From an uncultured Eubacteriales bacterium (GTDB lineage Bacteria; Bacillota; Clostridia; Christensenellales; CAG-138): 64,000 nucleotides of DNA. Made by a program: the position numbers and the translations under genes. The notes beneath the pieces are model-generated. The model saw only the letters and a program-made list of their open reading frames with translations. It ran no database searches and had not been told where the DNA came from. Every line of letters starts with the position of its first letter. Positions within the stretch are counted from its first letter, which is position 1. The stretch is from assembly GCA_900545265.1 (NCBI GenBank), contig UQYI01000010.1:1-64000 (forward strand), read 5' to 3'. Positions 25,073 through 33,699 of this stretch are shown here, piece after piece.

Positions 25073-25807
25073 ATGCATCAGGGAATCAAATGGATCGTAG
25101 CCAAGGATAAACAGGAGGCGGCCCGCTTTGCGGCGGATATATACGAGGCACTTTTGCAGCAAAAGCCCGCCTGCGTGCTGGGGTTGGCTACGGGTTCGAC
25201 TCCCATTCCCCTGTACAGGGAGCTTATCGCCCGGGAAAAAGCGGGGAAGCTCAGCTTCCGGGATGTGCGCTCGGTGAATCTGGATGAATACAGGGGCCTT
25301 TCCCCGGCTCATCCCCAGTCCTACCGGTACTTCATGCAGGAGCAGCTGTTTGACCATGTATCCATCCGGCCGGAGAACACCTTTGTGCCCGACGGTCTGC
25401 GGGAGGATGTGGCGGCGGCCTGCCGGGAATATGAGGAACGGATCGAAAGTCTGGGCGGCATCGATCTGCAGCTGCTGGGCATCGGTCATGACGGGCATAT
25501 CGGCTTTAACGAGCCGGAGGACGTGTTCCGGCGGTATACCCATGAGGCCCGCCTTACCGATATGACCCGGGAGGCCAACCGGCGCTTTTTTGCCTCGCTG
25601 GAGGAGGTGCCCCTTTCCGCCGTGACCATGGGCATCGGTACGGTCATGGGGGCGGAGCGTATCCTGCTGATGGCCACGGGAAAGGATAAGCATGCCATTA
25701 TGGAAAAGGCCTTCAAGGGCCCCGTGACCCCCTGGGTGCCGGCTTCCATACTGCAGTTCCATCACGATGTAACGGTGATCGTGGATGAAGACTGCTTCCG
25801 GGGCTGA
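25073..25807 (+). CDS. nagB: Glucosamine-6-phosphate deaminase
   Basis: 244 aa, normal family length. It converts glucosamine-6-phosphate to fructose-6-phosphate and ammonia. Conserved parts: LGLATGSTPIPLYREL (phosphate loop), VNLDEYRGL (catalytic Asp), GIGHDGHIGFNEP (catalytic His/Glu) and GIGTVMGAERILLMATGK. AAAGGAG precedes ATG 25073. Placed right after a secreted NAGPA enzyme, which fits amino-sugar recovery. Confidence 0.95.
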   Translation: MHQGIKWIVAKDKQEAARFAADIYEALLQQKPACVLGLATGSTPIPLYRELIAREKAGKLSFRDVRSVNLDEYRGLSPAHPQSYRYFMQEQLFDHVSIRPENTFVPDGLREDVAAACREYEERIESLGGIDLQLLGIGHDGHIGFNEPEDVFRRYTHEARLTDMTREANRRFFASLEEVPLSAVTMGIGTVMGAERILLMATGKDKHAIMEKAFKGPVTPWVPASILQFHHDVTVIVDEDCFRG

Positions 25808-25827
25808 GGAAAACACAAAGCATACAG

Positions 25828-25860
25828 GCGCCCCGCCGGGGAATTCCGGCGGGGCGCTTT
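25828..25860 (+). terminator. nagB terminator
   Basis: GCGCCCCGCCGG pairs with CCGGCGGGGCGC across a six-base loop; short T-run follows. Confidence 0.75.
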
Positions 25861-25910
25861 GCGTATATGCGGCGGGGAGGCTGCTTCCGGGCAGGGAGAG
25901 GTGCGGGCAC

Positions 25911-25996
25911 GGGGGCGCTGGGGCGGCGCAGCCGCCAGCCGGAGCCGCACAGCGGCTCCGGCCTTTGGCGCCGCAGGCGCCAAAGGCAGCGCCCCC
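25911..25996. repeat. GC cloverleaf element 2
   Basis: Outer GGGGGCGCTG (25911-25920) with CAGCGCCCCC (25987-25996). Arms 25922-25936, 25938-25962 (11 bp) and 25963-25985 (10 bp). Confidence 0.9.
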
Positions 25997-26058
25997 CGCC
26001 TTCGAACCGGTGCTGCCGCCGGATCCCCGGAAGAAAACCCCGTTTTCGCGGGCAAAAC

Positions 26059-26089
26059 AAAAGCAAGCAGATGCGTCTGCTTGCTTTTT
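26059..26089. terminator. Bidirectional terminator
   Basis: AAAAGCAAGCAGA pairs with TCTGCTTGCTTTT around TGCG, between convergent nagB and the acyltransferase gene. Confidence 0.85.
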
Positions 26090-26105
26090 GCGTTCCGGTG
26101 ACTTT

Positions 26106-27365
26106 TCAGCGCTTTTTGTGCAGCTTATACAACTCCTCAGCGGCCAGCCGGGCTTTGGCCACAGGCACATTTCCCTGAGGGAAGCAGTAGAACAGGTGTT
26201 CTCCGTTGCCTATGCATATCACGTCTCCCAGTTCATACCAGAAGTAGTCGGCATACAGCCCGTAGCAGGAAAGGGCGCTCTGGGTATAGGCAAGCTCCCC
26301 GCCGCAGCCCGTCAGGGTAAACCCTTCGCAGTCCTGCCGCAGATGCCCTTCTCCTACCATGTAAATGGCCTTGTAATCCACCATCATGCCTATCTTTACC
26401 GGCGTTTCCAAAAGGTATTCGCCCCTTTCGGCTTCCTCCCGAACCTGCGCCCGCTCCCAGGCATACCAGTCGGGGATATGGGCAAACTCCGTTTCCCCTT
26501 CCGCCGCCTTCAGCTCTCCCAGGGGGGTCAGGGTATACCGCTTCCCGCAGGCGTGGCATACCAGTTCCGTGCCCCTGCCTTCCATCTGCCCTTCGGTGCC
26601 GCAGCAGGCGCATTTATACAGGATCCGGTGCAGGCCGTCTGCCCGGAAAGGCTCTGTGATCTCTATGCCCTGCTGCTTCTGCCAGGCAAAGTTGTCAAAG
26701 GTAAAGGCCCGGGTCAGGATATCATCCAGCTCCTGAACGGATTTGTTTTGTATTTCTTCTCTGGAAAGGAGCCTGCTTACATGGGCGCTTACGTCCACCT
26801 GCCGCTTTTGCAGGCAGTTATACAGGGGATCCCTGGCAAAGGCTCCCTCCGTTTTTACAAAAAGCACCGGTACCCCCATCTTTTTCAGCAGCAGCCCCAT
26901 GCGCCGGGGCAGGGGCGTGGCCCGGCCGTCAAAGGTATAGCTGGCCTCCGGGTACATAAGCACGCTGCACCGGCATTTTTTCAGGGCGTAGGCTATATCC
27001 GTCAGCAGAGTAAAGTCTGTAACGAACTTCTGCGTGGGGATGCAGCCCATCTGCTCCATCAGATACCGCTTGCCCACAAAACCGTCCCCGGTGCATACGG
27101 TGCAGTAGGGCCGGTCCTTGAATATTTCCGTGACCATCAGCAGATCAATCCAGCTGGAGTGGTTCATCAGGATCAGGCAGGGGCCTGACTCTTCCTCCGT
27201 CAGGGGATCGCTGGTATAGGTAAAGTGGGTCTCCTTCAGATCCTTTCGGGCCGCTGCCCGCATGAGCAGCCGGAACAGAAGTCCCGGCCGTTTGGGCATA
27301 TGGTGCCGGGGGCGGGGCAGGGCCATGACCTGGGCATAGGTGCTTTCTTTTACGGGGATCTTCAT
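26106..27365 (-). CDS. Lysophospholipid acyltransferase with zinc ribbon
   Basis: 419 aa. Residues about 50-230 are a PlsC-type acyltransferase: the catalytic NHSSWID box and the PEASYTFDG box that binds the phosphate are intact. A zinc ribbon follows (CACCGTEGQ...CHACGKRY, about 255-290) and then a 130-residue C-terminal domain of unknown role. This is longer than the usual 240-aa enzyme. It probably esterifies the second position of glycerol phosphate in membrane lipid synthesis. Start set at ATG 27365. Confidence 0.8.
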   Translation of the reverse strand: MKIPVKESTYAQVMALPRPRHHMPKRPGLLFRLLMRAAARKDLKETHFTYTSDPLTEEESGPCLILMNHSSWIDLLMVTEIFKDRPYCTVCTGDGFVGKRYLMEQMGCIPTQKFVTDFTLLTDIAYALKKCRCSVLMYPEASYTFDGRATPLPRRMGLLLKKMGVPVLFVKTEGAFARDPLYNCLQKRQVDVSAHVSRLLSREEIQNKSVQELDDILTRAFTFDNFAWQKQQGIEITEPFRADGLHRILYKCACCGTEGQMEGRGTELVCHACGKRYTLTPLGELKAAEGETEFAHIPDWYAWERAQVREEAERGEYLLETPVKIGMMVDYKAIYMVGEGHLRQDCEGFTLTGCGGELAYTQSALSCYGLYADYFWYELGDVICIGNGEHLFYCFPQGNVPVAKARLAAEELYKLHKKR

Positions 27366-27492
27366 GACAAACCGGTTCCTTTGCAATAAAGTCACTATCA
27401 GTATACTATGGGCCGGGTTGAGAAACAAGATACATCTGTGCTACAATATACCCCATACAGAATACAATCCCTGCCGGAAAGGAGGCTTCCCC

Positions 27493-30069
27493 ATGGAAAA
27501 ACGCACTCTGGGGCTTTTGGCCCATGTGGATGGGGGCAAGACTACCCTTTCTGAAGCCATGCTGTATACCGCCGGGGCCATCCGCCGGGCAGGCCGGGTG
27601 GATAAGGGCAGCGCGCTGCTGGATTTTGACGATATGGAGCGCAGCCGGGGCATTACCATCTTTGCCCGGGAGGCGGCCTTCACCTGGAAGGATACCCGCT
27701 TTACCCTGCTGGATACTCCCGGCCACGGGGACTTTGGGGCGGAGATGGAGCGCACGCTCCCGGCTCTGGACTGCGCCCTGCTGCTGATCTCCGGTACCGA
27801 CGGCCCCCAGCCCTATACCCGGACGCTGTGGGAGCTGCTTCGGGGCAGGGGGATCCCGGTGTTCGTATTCGTTACCAAAATGGATATCAGCCCCTATACC
27901 CCTCAGGAACATATGCAGCTGCTGGAAAAGGAGTTCGGGGGCGGCTTTATGGACTTTTCCCGGCCGGTACCCATGGAGGAACTGGCCCTGCTGGAAGAAG
28001 AGGCCATGGAGCGGTACCTTTCTTCCGGCACTCTGGAAAGGGAGGATATCCGGCGGCTCATAGCCCGGCGGCAGCTTTTCCCGGTGGCCTTCGGTTCCGG
28101 GCTGCGGCAGCAGGGCATAGACGCACTGCTGGATCTGCTGGAGCAATACTGCCCGGCCCCCCGGTATCGGGAGGAAAAGAGTGCGCTGGTTTTCAAGGTG
28201 GAGCGGGACAGGGAAGGGCGCAGGCTCACCCATGTCAAAGTGCTGGGGGGCGCCTTCCGTATAAAAGAGAATCTGTCCTACCTGCAGAAAAACGGAGAGC
28301 CCCGGGAGGAGAAGCTCCAGGAGATACGCTTTTACGGCGGGGAACGCTATACCGCCGCCGAGGAGGCCCTGCCGGGGGATGTGTGTGTGTTTACGGGGCT
28401 GACCGCTTCCCGGCCGGGCGGGTATATCGGGGCTGAGGGGGAGAAGAATCCTTCCCGGCTGACGCCTTCCCTCAGCTACCGGTTGGTGCTGCCGAAGGGC
28501 TGTGACCCGGTGCGGCTCATGCCCCGGCTCCGGGAGCTGGAGGAGGAGGAACCTGCCCTGGGGCTGACTTTTTCCCAGCGGCTGGGAGAGATCCGGGTGC
28601 AGCTTATGGGGCAGGTGCAGATCGATGTGTTCAAAAGCCTGCTCAAACGCCGCCTGGGGGTGGATGCGGAGCTGGATGAAGGCTCCGTGCTGTATAAGGA
28701 GACGGTGGCCGCACCGGTGCTGTGCGCCGGACATTTTGAGCCTTTGCGCCACTATGGAGAGGTGCATCTGCTGCTGGAGCCCCTGCCCCGGGGCAGCGGG
28801 ATATTGTATGAAAGCCGGTGCCCGGAGGACATGCTCACCCGAAACTGGCAGAATCTGGTGCTGAGCCAGCTGGCGGCCCGACCTTCTGCGGGGGTGCTGA
28901 CGGGTTCTCCCCTGACGGATATGAAGATCACCCTTACCGGGGGCCGGACCCATGTGAAGCATACGGAGGGCGGCGACATGGGGGAGGCGGCCGGCCGGGC
29001 CCTGCGGCAGGGACTTATGAAGGCCGGATGCAGGCTGCTGGAGCCCTGGTATGCCTTTTCCATGGAGCTGCCGGCCTCGCTGCTGGGCCGGGCCATGGGG
29101 GATATCCGCCGCATGGGCGGAGTGATGGAAGCCCCCGTGCAGAAAGGGACGGCCATGCTTTTGCGCGGCCGGTGCCCTGTGGCCTCCATGGGCAACTATG
29201 CCGGGGAATTCCTTTCCTATACCCGGGGAGAAGGGCGTTTCTGGTGCCGGGCGGACGGATACGATCTCTGCCATGACCCGGAGGCGGTCATAGCGCGCAT
29301 GGCGTATGATCCCGGGCGGGACGTGGAGCACCCGGCGGATTCCGTTTTCTGCGTCCACGGCACGGGGGAGATCGTCTCCTGGCGGGAGGCGGACAATTAT
29401 ATGCATGCCCAGTCGGCGGTACACTTCCGCAAGGGAGAAGAAACGGTCCACCGGCGGGTGAATCTGGAGGAACGGGAGCTGCGGGAGATCCTGCGCCGGG
29501 AGTTCGGGGAGGAAAGGCCGGAGCTGTACCGGGCACCGGAGAGCCGCCCGCAGGAGACGGAAACGGAAGCACCTCTGCGGGAGCAGACTCCCTGGCTGCT
29601 GGTGGACGGCTATAACCTGCTGTATGCCTGGGAGGAGCTGCGCACTCTGGCCAAGGGCAGTCTGGAGGCCGCCCGCACCCGGCTCATGGACGAGATGAGC
29701 AATTACTGCGGCTTTACGGGCAGCGTCATGGTGCTGGTCTTTGACGGCCGGGGCGGAGAGAGCAAAGGGGAGAACCGCTTTGTATACCACGGGGTCCACG
29801 TGGCCTTTACACCGGCGGGGGTCAGTGCGGACGGATATCTGCAGACCCTGCTGGAGGAGATCGGCCCCAATCACGCCGTGCGTCTGGTGACGGGGGACGG
29901 GCTCATACAGCTGGCGGCGGTGGGCGCCGGGGTGCTGCGCACCTCTTCCAGGGAATTTGAGAAGGAATGCAGGGAGGTGTTCCGGCGGATGGACGACCTG
30001 CTCAGGCAGCGGCAGCGGGCCCTGCCCAACCGGCTTCGGCTGCCGGAGGACGAAAAGAAGGAGGAATAA
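27493..30069 (+). CDS. TetM-like ribosomal GTPase fused to Rae1-type NYN nuclease
   Basis: 858 aa, AAAGGAGG before ATG 27493. Residues 1-about 660 are an EF-G/TetM-type translation GTPase with G1 AHVDGGKTT, RGITIF, DTPGH and TKMD, then domains II-V. After an acidic linker, residues about 700-850 are a YacP/Rae1 NYN domain (LLVDGYNLLYAW; VLVFDGRGG; RLVTGDGLIQ; GAGVLRTSSREFEKE). Rae1 of Bacillus subtilis cuts mRNA in the ribosomal A site; TetM-like GTPases bind the same site. One protein carrying both suggests delivery of a nuclease to stalled ribosomes. It ends four bases before the S4-domain gene. Function is inference; domains are clear. Not proof of tetracycline resistance. Confidence 0.85.
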   Translation: MEKRTLGLLAHVDGGKTTLSEAMLYTAGAIRRAGRVDKGSALLDFDDMERSRGITIFAREAAFTWKDTRFTLLDTPGHGDFGAEMERTLPALDCALLLISGTDGPQPYTRTLWELLRGRGIPVFVFVTKMDISPYTPQEHMQLLEKEFGGGFMDFSRPVPMEELALLEEEAMERYLSSGTLEREDIRRLIARRQLFPVAFGSGLRQQGIDALLDLLEQYCPAPRYREEKSALVFKVERDREGRRLTHVKVLGGAFRIKENLSYLQKNGEPREEKLQEIRFYGGERYTAAEEALPGDVCVFTGLTASRPGGYIGAEGEKNPSRLTPSLSYRLVLPKGCDPVRLMPRLRELEEEEPALGLTFSQRLGEIRVQLMGQVQIDVFKSLLKRRLGVDAELDEGSVLYKETVAAPVLCAGHFEPLRHYGEVHLLLEPLPRGSGILYESRCPEDMLTRNWQNLVLSQLAARPSAGVLTGSPLTDMKITLTGGRTHVKHTEGGDMGEAAGRALRQGLMKAGCRLLEPWYAFSMELPASLLGRAMGDIRRMGGVMEAPVQKGTAMLLRGRCPVASMGNYAGEFLSYTRGEGRFWCRADGYDLCHDPEAVIARMAYDPGRDVEHPADSVFCVHGTGEIVSWREADNYMHAQSAVHFRKGEETVHRRVNLEERELREILRREFGEERPELYRAPESRPQETETEAPLREQTPWLLVDGYNLLYAWEELRTLAKGSLEAARTRLMDEMSNYCGFTGSVMVLVFDGRGGESKGENRFVYHGVHVAFTPAGVSADGYLQTLLEEIGPNHAVRLVTGDGLIQLAAVGAGVLRTSSREFEKECREVFRRMDDLLRQRQRALPNRLRLPEDEKKEE

Positions 30070-30073
30070 GCCC

Positions 30074-30820
30074 ATGGAACGGGAGGAACTGATCCGCCGG
30101 CTGGAGGATCTTTCCCGCCGGAGGGACAGGAGCGGCTGCATGACGCACAGCCGGTTTCTGACGGAGGAGGAACAGGCGCTGACCCTGCAGTGGGGAGCCG
30201 GCCGGGAGGGCGCCCCGGTGCTTTTCGGCGGCCGGGAGGGCTGCGAAAGGCGTATGGCCTTTTTTCTGCCGGAATGGGAGCAGGAGGGGGAGGCGCTCAT
30301 GGCGGAGGAGATCGCCTGCGTGGCCCTGCGGGGGGATCTGGGGCGGCTGACCCACCGGGACTATCTGGGGGCGGTGCTGGCGCTGGGGCTGACCCGGGAT
30401 GCATTGGGAGATATTCTCCCCGGGGAAAAGACCGCCTATATCTTCTGCACGCCGGCGGCGGCAGGAGCCATGGAGCGGGCTTTGGACAAGGTGGGCCGCC
30501 AGAACGTGCAGGCGGAACCCGTGGCGCCGGAGGAGGCTCCCGCCCCCACCCATGAGGTGGAGGAAACGGCCTTTACCGTTAAGTCTTTGCGGCTGGATGC
30601 CGTGACGGCGGGGCTTTTTCATATAGCCCGGCCTTTGGCGGTGGAGCGCATAGCGCGGGGAGACTGCCAGCTGAACCATCGGATCAATCTGAAGCCGGAT
30701 GCAGCCGTAAAGGAGGGGGACGTGCTCTCTGTCCGGGGGCTGGGAAAGGGCGAGATCCTGAAGGTGGGGGGCCAGAGCAAAAAAGGCAGGCTGTTTATCA
30801 CCGGCGGCCGCTGGAAGTGA
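30074..30820 (+). CDS. YlmH-like S4-domain RNA-binding protein
   Basis: 248 aa. N-terminal YlmH domain (CMTHSRFLTEEEQAL; FGGREGCERRMAFFLP; GDLGRLTHRDYLGAVLALGL) and a C-terminal S4 RNA-binding domain from about 175 (SLRLDAVTAGLFHIARP; VKEGDVLSVRGLGKGEI). YlmH binds the 50S ribosome and has been linked to quality control of stalled nascent chains. It normally sits in the sepF-divIVA cluster; here it directly follows the GTPase-nuclease fusion with a four-base gap, implying one operon. Confidence 0.9.
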   Translation: MEREELIRRLEDLSRRRDRSGCMTHSRFLTEEEQALTLQWGAGREGAPVLFGGREGCERRMAFFLPEWEQEGEALMAEEIACVALRGDLGRLTHRDYLGAVLALGLTRDALGDILPGEKTAYIFCTPAAAGAMERALDKVGRQNVQAEPVAPEEAPAPTHEVEETAFTVKSLRLDAVTAGLFHIARPLAVERIARGDCQLNHRINLKPDAAVKEGDVLSVRGLGKGEILKVGGQSKKGRLFITGGRWK

Positions 30821-30869
30821 GAAGCATACCATAAAATGCAGGGATGCATAAAAATTTTCAGGCCCTGAA

Positions 30870-30900
30870 TTGACTTTTATAGAGAATTGTGATACAAATA
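30870..30900 (+). promoter_or_regulatory. Promoter of the BMP lipoprotein gene
   Basis: TTGACT (30870-30875) with a weaker -10 near TACAAA (30893-30898), 17-bp spacing. A CCGTG/CACGG hairpin follows in the leader; no riboswitch recognised. Confidence 0.5.
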
Positions 30901-30961
30901 TACCTGTAATTTGCCGCCGTGGGAATCACGGGGGCAGAAATAAAGAAAGGGAAACATTGCT

Positions 30962-32170
30962 ATGAAGAAGTTCTTTGCTATGCTGCTGGCTCTCGTCATG
31001 GTACTGGGTCTGGTTGCCTGCACTTCCAGCAACAACGACGCCAAGAAAGACGATGCACAGCAGGGCGATGCGGCCAAGACCGAGTACAAGATCGCCATGA
31101 TCACCGACTACGGTGACATTACCGACCAGTCCTTCAACCAGACCACTTATGAGGCCTGCCAGGCTTTTGCCAAGGACAACGACATCACCTTCACCTATTA
31201 TAAGCCCGCTGGCAACAACACCGCCGACCGTGTGGCCATGATCGAGAAGGCTGCTGACGAAGGCTACAACGTGATGGTCATGCCCGGCTATGCATTTGCC
31301 GGCGCCATCGTGGAAGCCGCTCCCAAGTTCAAGGATGTTAAGTTCATCGCTCTGGACGTGGGCGTAGGCGATCTGCTGGAGGCGGGCGTTACCGCCAAGG
31401 GCGAGAGCTATGACTACAACCCCGATAACTGGAAGCTGGAAGACTACGTGGATCTTTCCAACGTATACTGCGCCATCTATCAGGAAGAGCTCTGCGGCTA
31501 CATGGCAGGCTTTGCTGCCGTAAAGCTGGGCTACACCAAGCTGGGCTTCCTGGGCGGCATGGCCGTTCCCGCCGTTATCCGCTATGGCTACGGCTTTGTG
31601 CAGGGCGCTGACGCCGCTGCCAAGGAGCTAGGCATTGAAGTGGAAATGAACTATGCCTACGGCGGCCAGTTCAACGGCGATGCCGACATCACCGCTGCCA
31701 TGGATACCTGGTATCAGGGCGGCACCGAAGTGGTCTTTGCCTGCGGCGGCGGTATCTACACCTCTGCGGCTGAGGCTGCACAGAAGGTCAACGCCAAGGT
31801 CATCGGCGTAGACGTGGATCAGAAGGGCATCATCGACGGCCTGTATGGCGAGGGTATGACCGTGACCTCCGCCATGAAGGGTCTGTATCCCGCTACCTAC
31901 GACACCCTGAAGGATGTTGTGCTCAACGGTAACTGGGAGAACTACGCTGGCAAGATCGCTACCCTGGGTCTGGTTTCCGGGGAAGATCCCACCGCCAACT
32001 ACGTCCAGATCCCCTTTGAGTCTACCCAGTGGTCCGACAAGTTCACCCAGGATGACTACAAGGCTCTGGTAGCCAAGATGTTCGACGGCACCATCAAGGT
32101 GGACAACGGCATCGGCGCCATGCCTGCCGTGACCAACGTGAAGGTCAACGACCAGGGCAACCTGAAGTAA
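30962..32170 (+). CDS. BMP-family nucleoside-binding lipoprotein
   Basis: 402 aa. Signal peptide with lipobox LVAC, Ser/Asn/Asp linker, then the BMP fold (KIAMITDYGDITDQSFNQTT; EKAADEGYNVMVMPGY; FACGGGIYTSAAEAAQK; VIGVDVDQKG). BMP proteins deliver nucleosides or simple sugars to an ABC importer. The rest of the importer is not in the window. Codon use is strongly biased toward optimal codons, implying high expression. AAAGGGAAA precedes ATG 30962; a terminator follows. Confidence 0.92.
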   Translation: MKKFFAMLLALVMVLGLVACTSSNNDAKKDDAQQGDAAKTEYKIAMITDYGDITDQSFNQTTYEACQAFAKDNDITFTYYKPAGNNTADRVAMIEKAADEGYNVMVMPGYAFAGAIVEAAPKFKDVKFIALDVGVGDLLEAGVTAKGESYDYNPDNWKLEDYVDLSNVYCAIYQEELCGYMAGFAAVKLGYTKLGFLGGMAVPAVIRYGYGFVQGADAAAKELGIEVEMNYAYGGQFNGDADITAAMDTWYQGGTEVVFACGGGIYTSAAEAAQKVNAKVIGVDVDQKGIIDGLYGEGMTVTSAMKGLYPATYDTLKDVVLNGNWENYAGKIATLGLVSGEDPTANYVQIPFESTQWSDKFTQDDYKALVAKMFDGTIKVDNGIGAMPAVTNVKVNDQGNLK

Positions 32171-32186
32171 CGAACCGAACCCGAAA

Positions 32187-32214
32187 GGGGCAGGAGCGAT
32201 CCTGCCTCTTTTTT
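32187..32214 (+). terminator. Terminator of the BMP gene
   Basis: GGCAGGA pairs with TCCTGCC around GCGA, then a T-run. Confidence 0.8.
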
Positions 32215-32287
32215 GTTTTGGGCGGGAGAGGCGCGGAGAAACGGGGGTTGGGACGCGGCTCCATGCGGTTTGAGCGGTCTGGGGGCG

Positions 32288-32372
32288 GGGGCGCACTGCG
32301 TGCCGCAGGCACGCCTGCGGGGGCCCTGCGGGCCCCCGCAGTGTTCCGGCGCAGAGCCGGAACGTGCGCCCC
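32288..32372. repeat. GC cloverleaf element 3
   Basis: Outer GGGGCGCAC (32288-32296) with GTGCGCCCC (32364-32372). Arms 32298-32314 (7 bp), 32315-32341 (12 bp) and 32343-32363 (8 bp). Preceded by the shared flank GGGACGCGG (32250-32258). Confidence 0.92.
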
Positions 32373-32453
32373 ACGGCAGCGAATATGGGGAAAATCCTTT
32401 TGCACCGGCCCGGATGTGCAGGGAAAAACTTTGCAAAAATACAGAAACAGGCA

Positions 32454-32490
32454 TTGACAAATCCGTCTTACTGTATTAGTATATTAGTAC
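32454..32490 (+). promoter_or_regulatory. gntR promoter and operator
   Basis: TTGACA (32454-32459), 17 bp, TAGTAT (32477-32482). An imperfect dyad around GTATTAGTATATTAGTAC overlaps the -10 box, placed where YtrA-type GntR repressors bind. Confidence 0.65.
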
Positions 32491-32518
32491 AATAAGCAAG
32501 CGGAAAGGAGCGTAGCCA

Positions 32519-32875
32519 ATGAGTTGGTCTTTGAATGCCAGCAGCCCCATATGGATGCAGCTGTGCCAGCAGATAGAGGATCGGGTGCTCACGGGGCAGT
32601 ATCCGCAGGGGGAGCGGCTCCCCTCGGTGCGGGATCTGGCAGCGGAAGCCGGGGTCAACCCCAATACCATGCAGCGGGCGCTGGCAGCCCTGGAGGAAAA
32701 GGGATTGCTGGTCAGCAACCGCACGGCGGGGCGGACCGTGACCCCGGAAAAGGAGCGGGTGGAGGCTCTCAGGCAGCAGCATGCCAGGGAGAGCGCCCGC
32801 CAGTATGTACAGCGAATGGAATATCTGGGTTATTCCCGGGCGGAAGCAGCCCGGTTTGCGGAGGAGGAGGTATAA
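32519..32875 (+). CDS. GntR-family regulator (YtrA type)
   Basis: 118 aa, AAAGGAG before ATG 32519. N-terminal winged helix (QLCQQIEDRVLTGQYPQGER; PSVRDLAAEAGVNPNTMQRA; GLLVSNRTAGRTVT) and only a short helical C-terminus, the YtrA subgroup that controls ABC transporters. Stop and the next start overlap (TAATG), so expression is coupled. Probably represses its own operon. Confidence 0.9.
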   Translation: MSWSLNASSPIWMQLCQQIEDRVLTGQYPQGERLPSVRDLAAEAGVNPNTMQRALAALEEKGLLVSNRTAGRTVTPEKERVEALRQQHARESARQYVQRMEYLGYSRAEAARFAEEEV

Positions 32876-33699
32876 TGGAAACGAAAACTTTGATCGAATG
32901 CCGGGAGCTGAAAAAAAGCTACGGCCGGAAGGAAGCCCTGCGGGGCGTGAATCTGGAGCTGGGCTCCGGGCGGATCATCGGCCTGCTGGGGCCCAACGGC
33001 AGCGGCAAGACCACCCTGATCAAGCTTATGAGCGGCCTGCTTCAGCCCACTTCCGGTGAGGTGCGCATCGGCGGCTTTGTCCCCGGCGTGGAAACAAAGG
33101 CCATGGTCAGCTATCTGCCCGACCGGCCATACTTTGAAAACTGGATGAGGGTGAAGGATACTCTGGATATGTTCCAGGATTTCTATAAGGACTTTGACCG
33201 TCCGCGGGCGCAGGTCATGTGCGCCGCTCTGGGCATCGGCGAAAAGGATTCCGTCAAGGCTATGAGCAAGGGCACCCGGGAAAAGCTCCAGCTGATTCTG
33301 GTCATGAGCCGTCAGGCCATGGTATATCTGCTAGATGAGCCTATCGCCGGGGTTGACCCCGCCGCCCGGGATTATATTCTGAAAACCATTTTGACCAATT
33401 ACAATCCCCAGGGCACGGTGCTTATTTCCACCCACCTGATCTCTGATGTGGAACAGGTGCTGGACGAAGCCGTATTCCTGAAAGACGGGCTGGTGGTGCG
33501 CCACGGCAACGTAGACGATATCCGTGAGACGGAGGGTAAGACCGTAGACGCTCTGTTCCGGGAGATCTTCCGGGTGGAGCCGGCCGGGGCCGCCGCACCT
33601 TCCTGGACGGCTCAGCCTGTGCCGCCCGCCCCATCTGCACCGGCAGAACCGGAGAATGCCCCCGAAACCAGCGGGGAGAAGGAGAATGACCATGCGTAA
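32875..33699 (+). CDS. ABC transporter ATP-binding protein
   Basis: 274 aa. Walker A GPNGSGKTT, Walker B VYLLDEP with the H-loop STHLIS. The signature motif is degenerate (MSKGTREKLQL in place of LSGGQ), as in many YtrB-type exporters. A Pro/Ala-rich C-terminal tail of about 35 residues is extra. It partners the permease that starts eight bases before its end. Confidence 0.88.
   Translation: METKTLIECRELKKSYGRKEALRGVNLELGSGRIIGLLGPNGSGKTTLIKLMSGLLQPTSGEVRIGGFVPGVETKAMVSYLPDRPYFENWMRVKDTLDMFQDFYKDFDRPRAQVMCAALGIGEKDSVKAMSKGTREKLQLILVMSRQAMVYLLDEPIAGVDPAARDYILKTILTNYNPQGTVLISTHLISDVEQVLDEAVFLKDGLVVRHGNVDDIRETEGKTVDALFREIFRVEPAGAAAPSWTAQPVPPAPSAPAEPENAPETSGEKENDHA

Noticed and set aside
27493..30069. 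Calling the gene a tetracycline resistance determinant
   Set aside because: It is only TetM-like, carries an extra nuclease domain and has no mobile context; resistance is not supported.
27406..30300. Minus-strand open frame of 964 codons
   Set aside because: Antisense to the GTPase-nuclease fusion, which has clear domains and a ribosome site.
30821..30961. Purine or other riboswitch before the BMP nucleoside-binding gene
   Set aside because: Only a simple hairpin is found; no conserved three-way junction core is visible.
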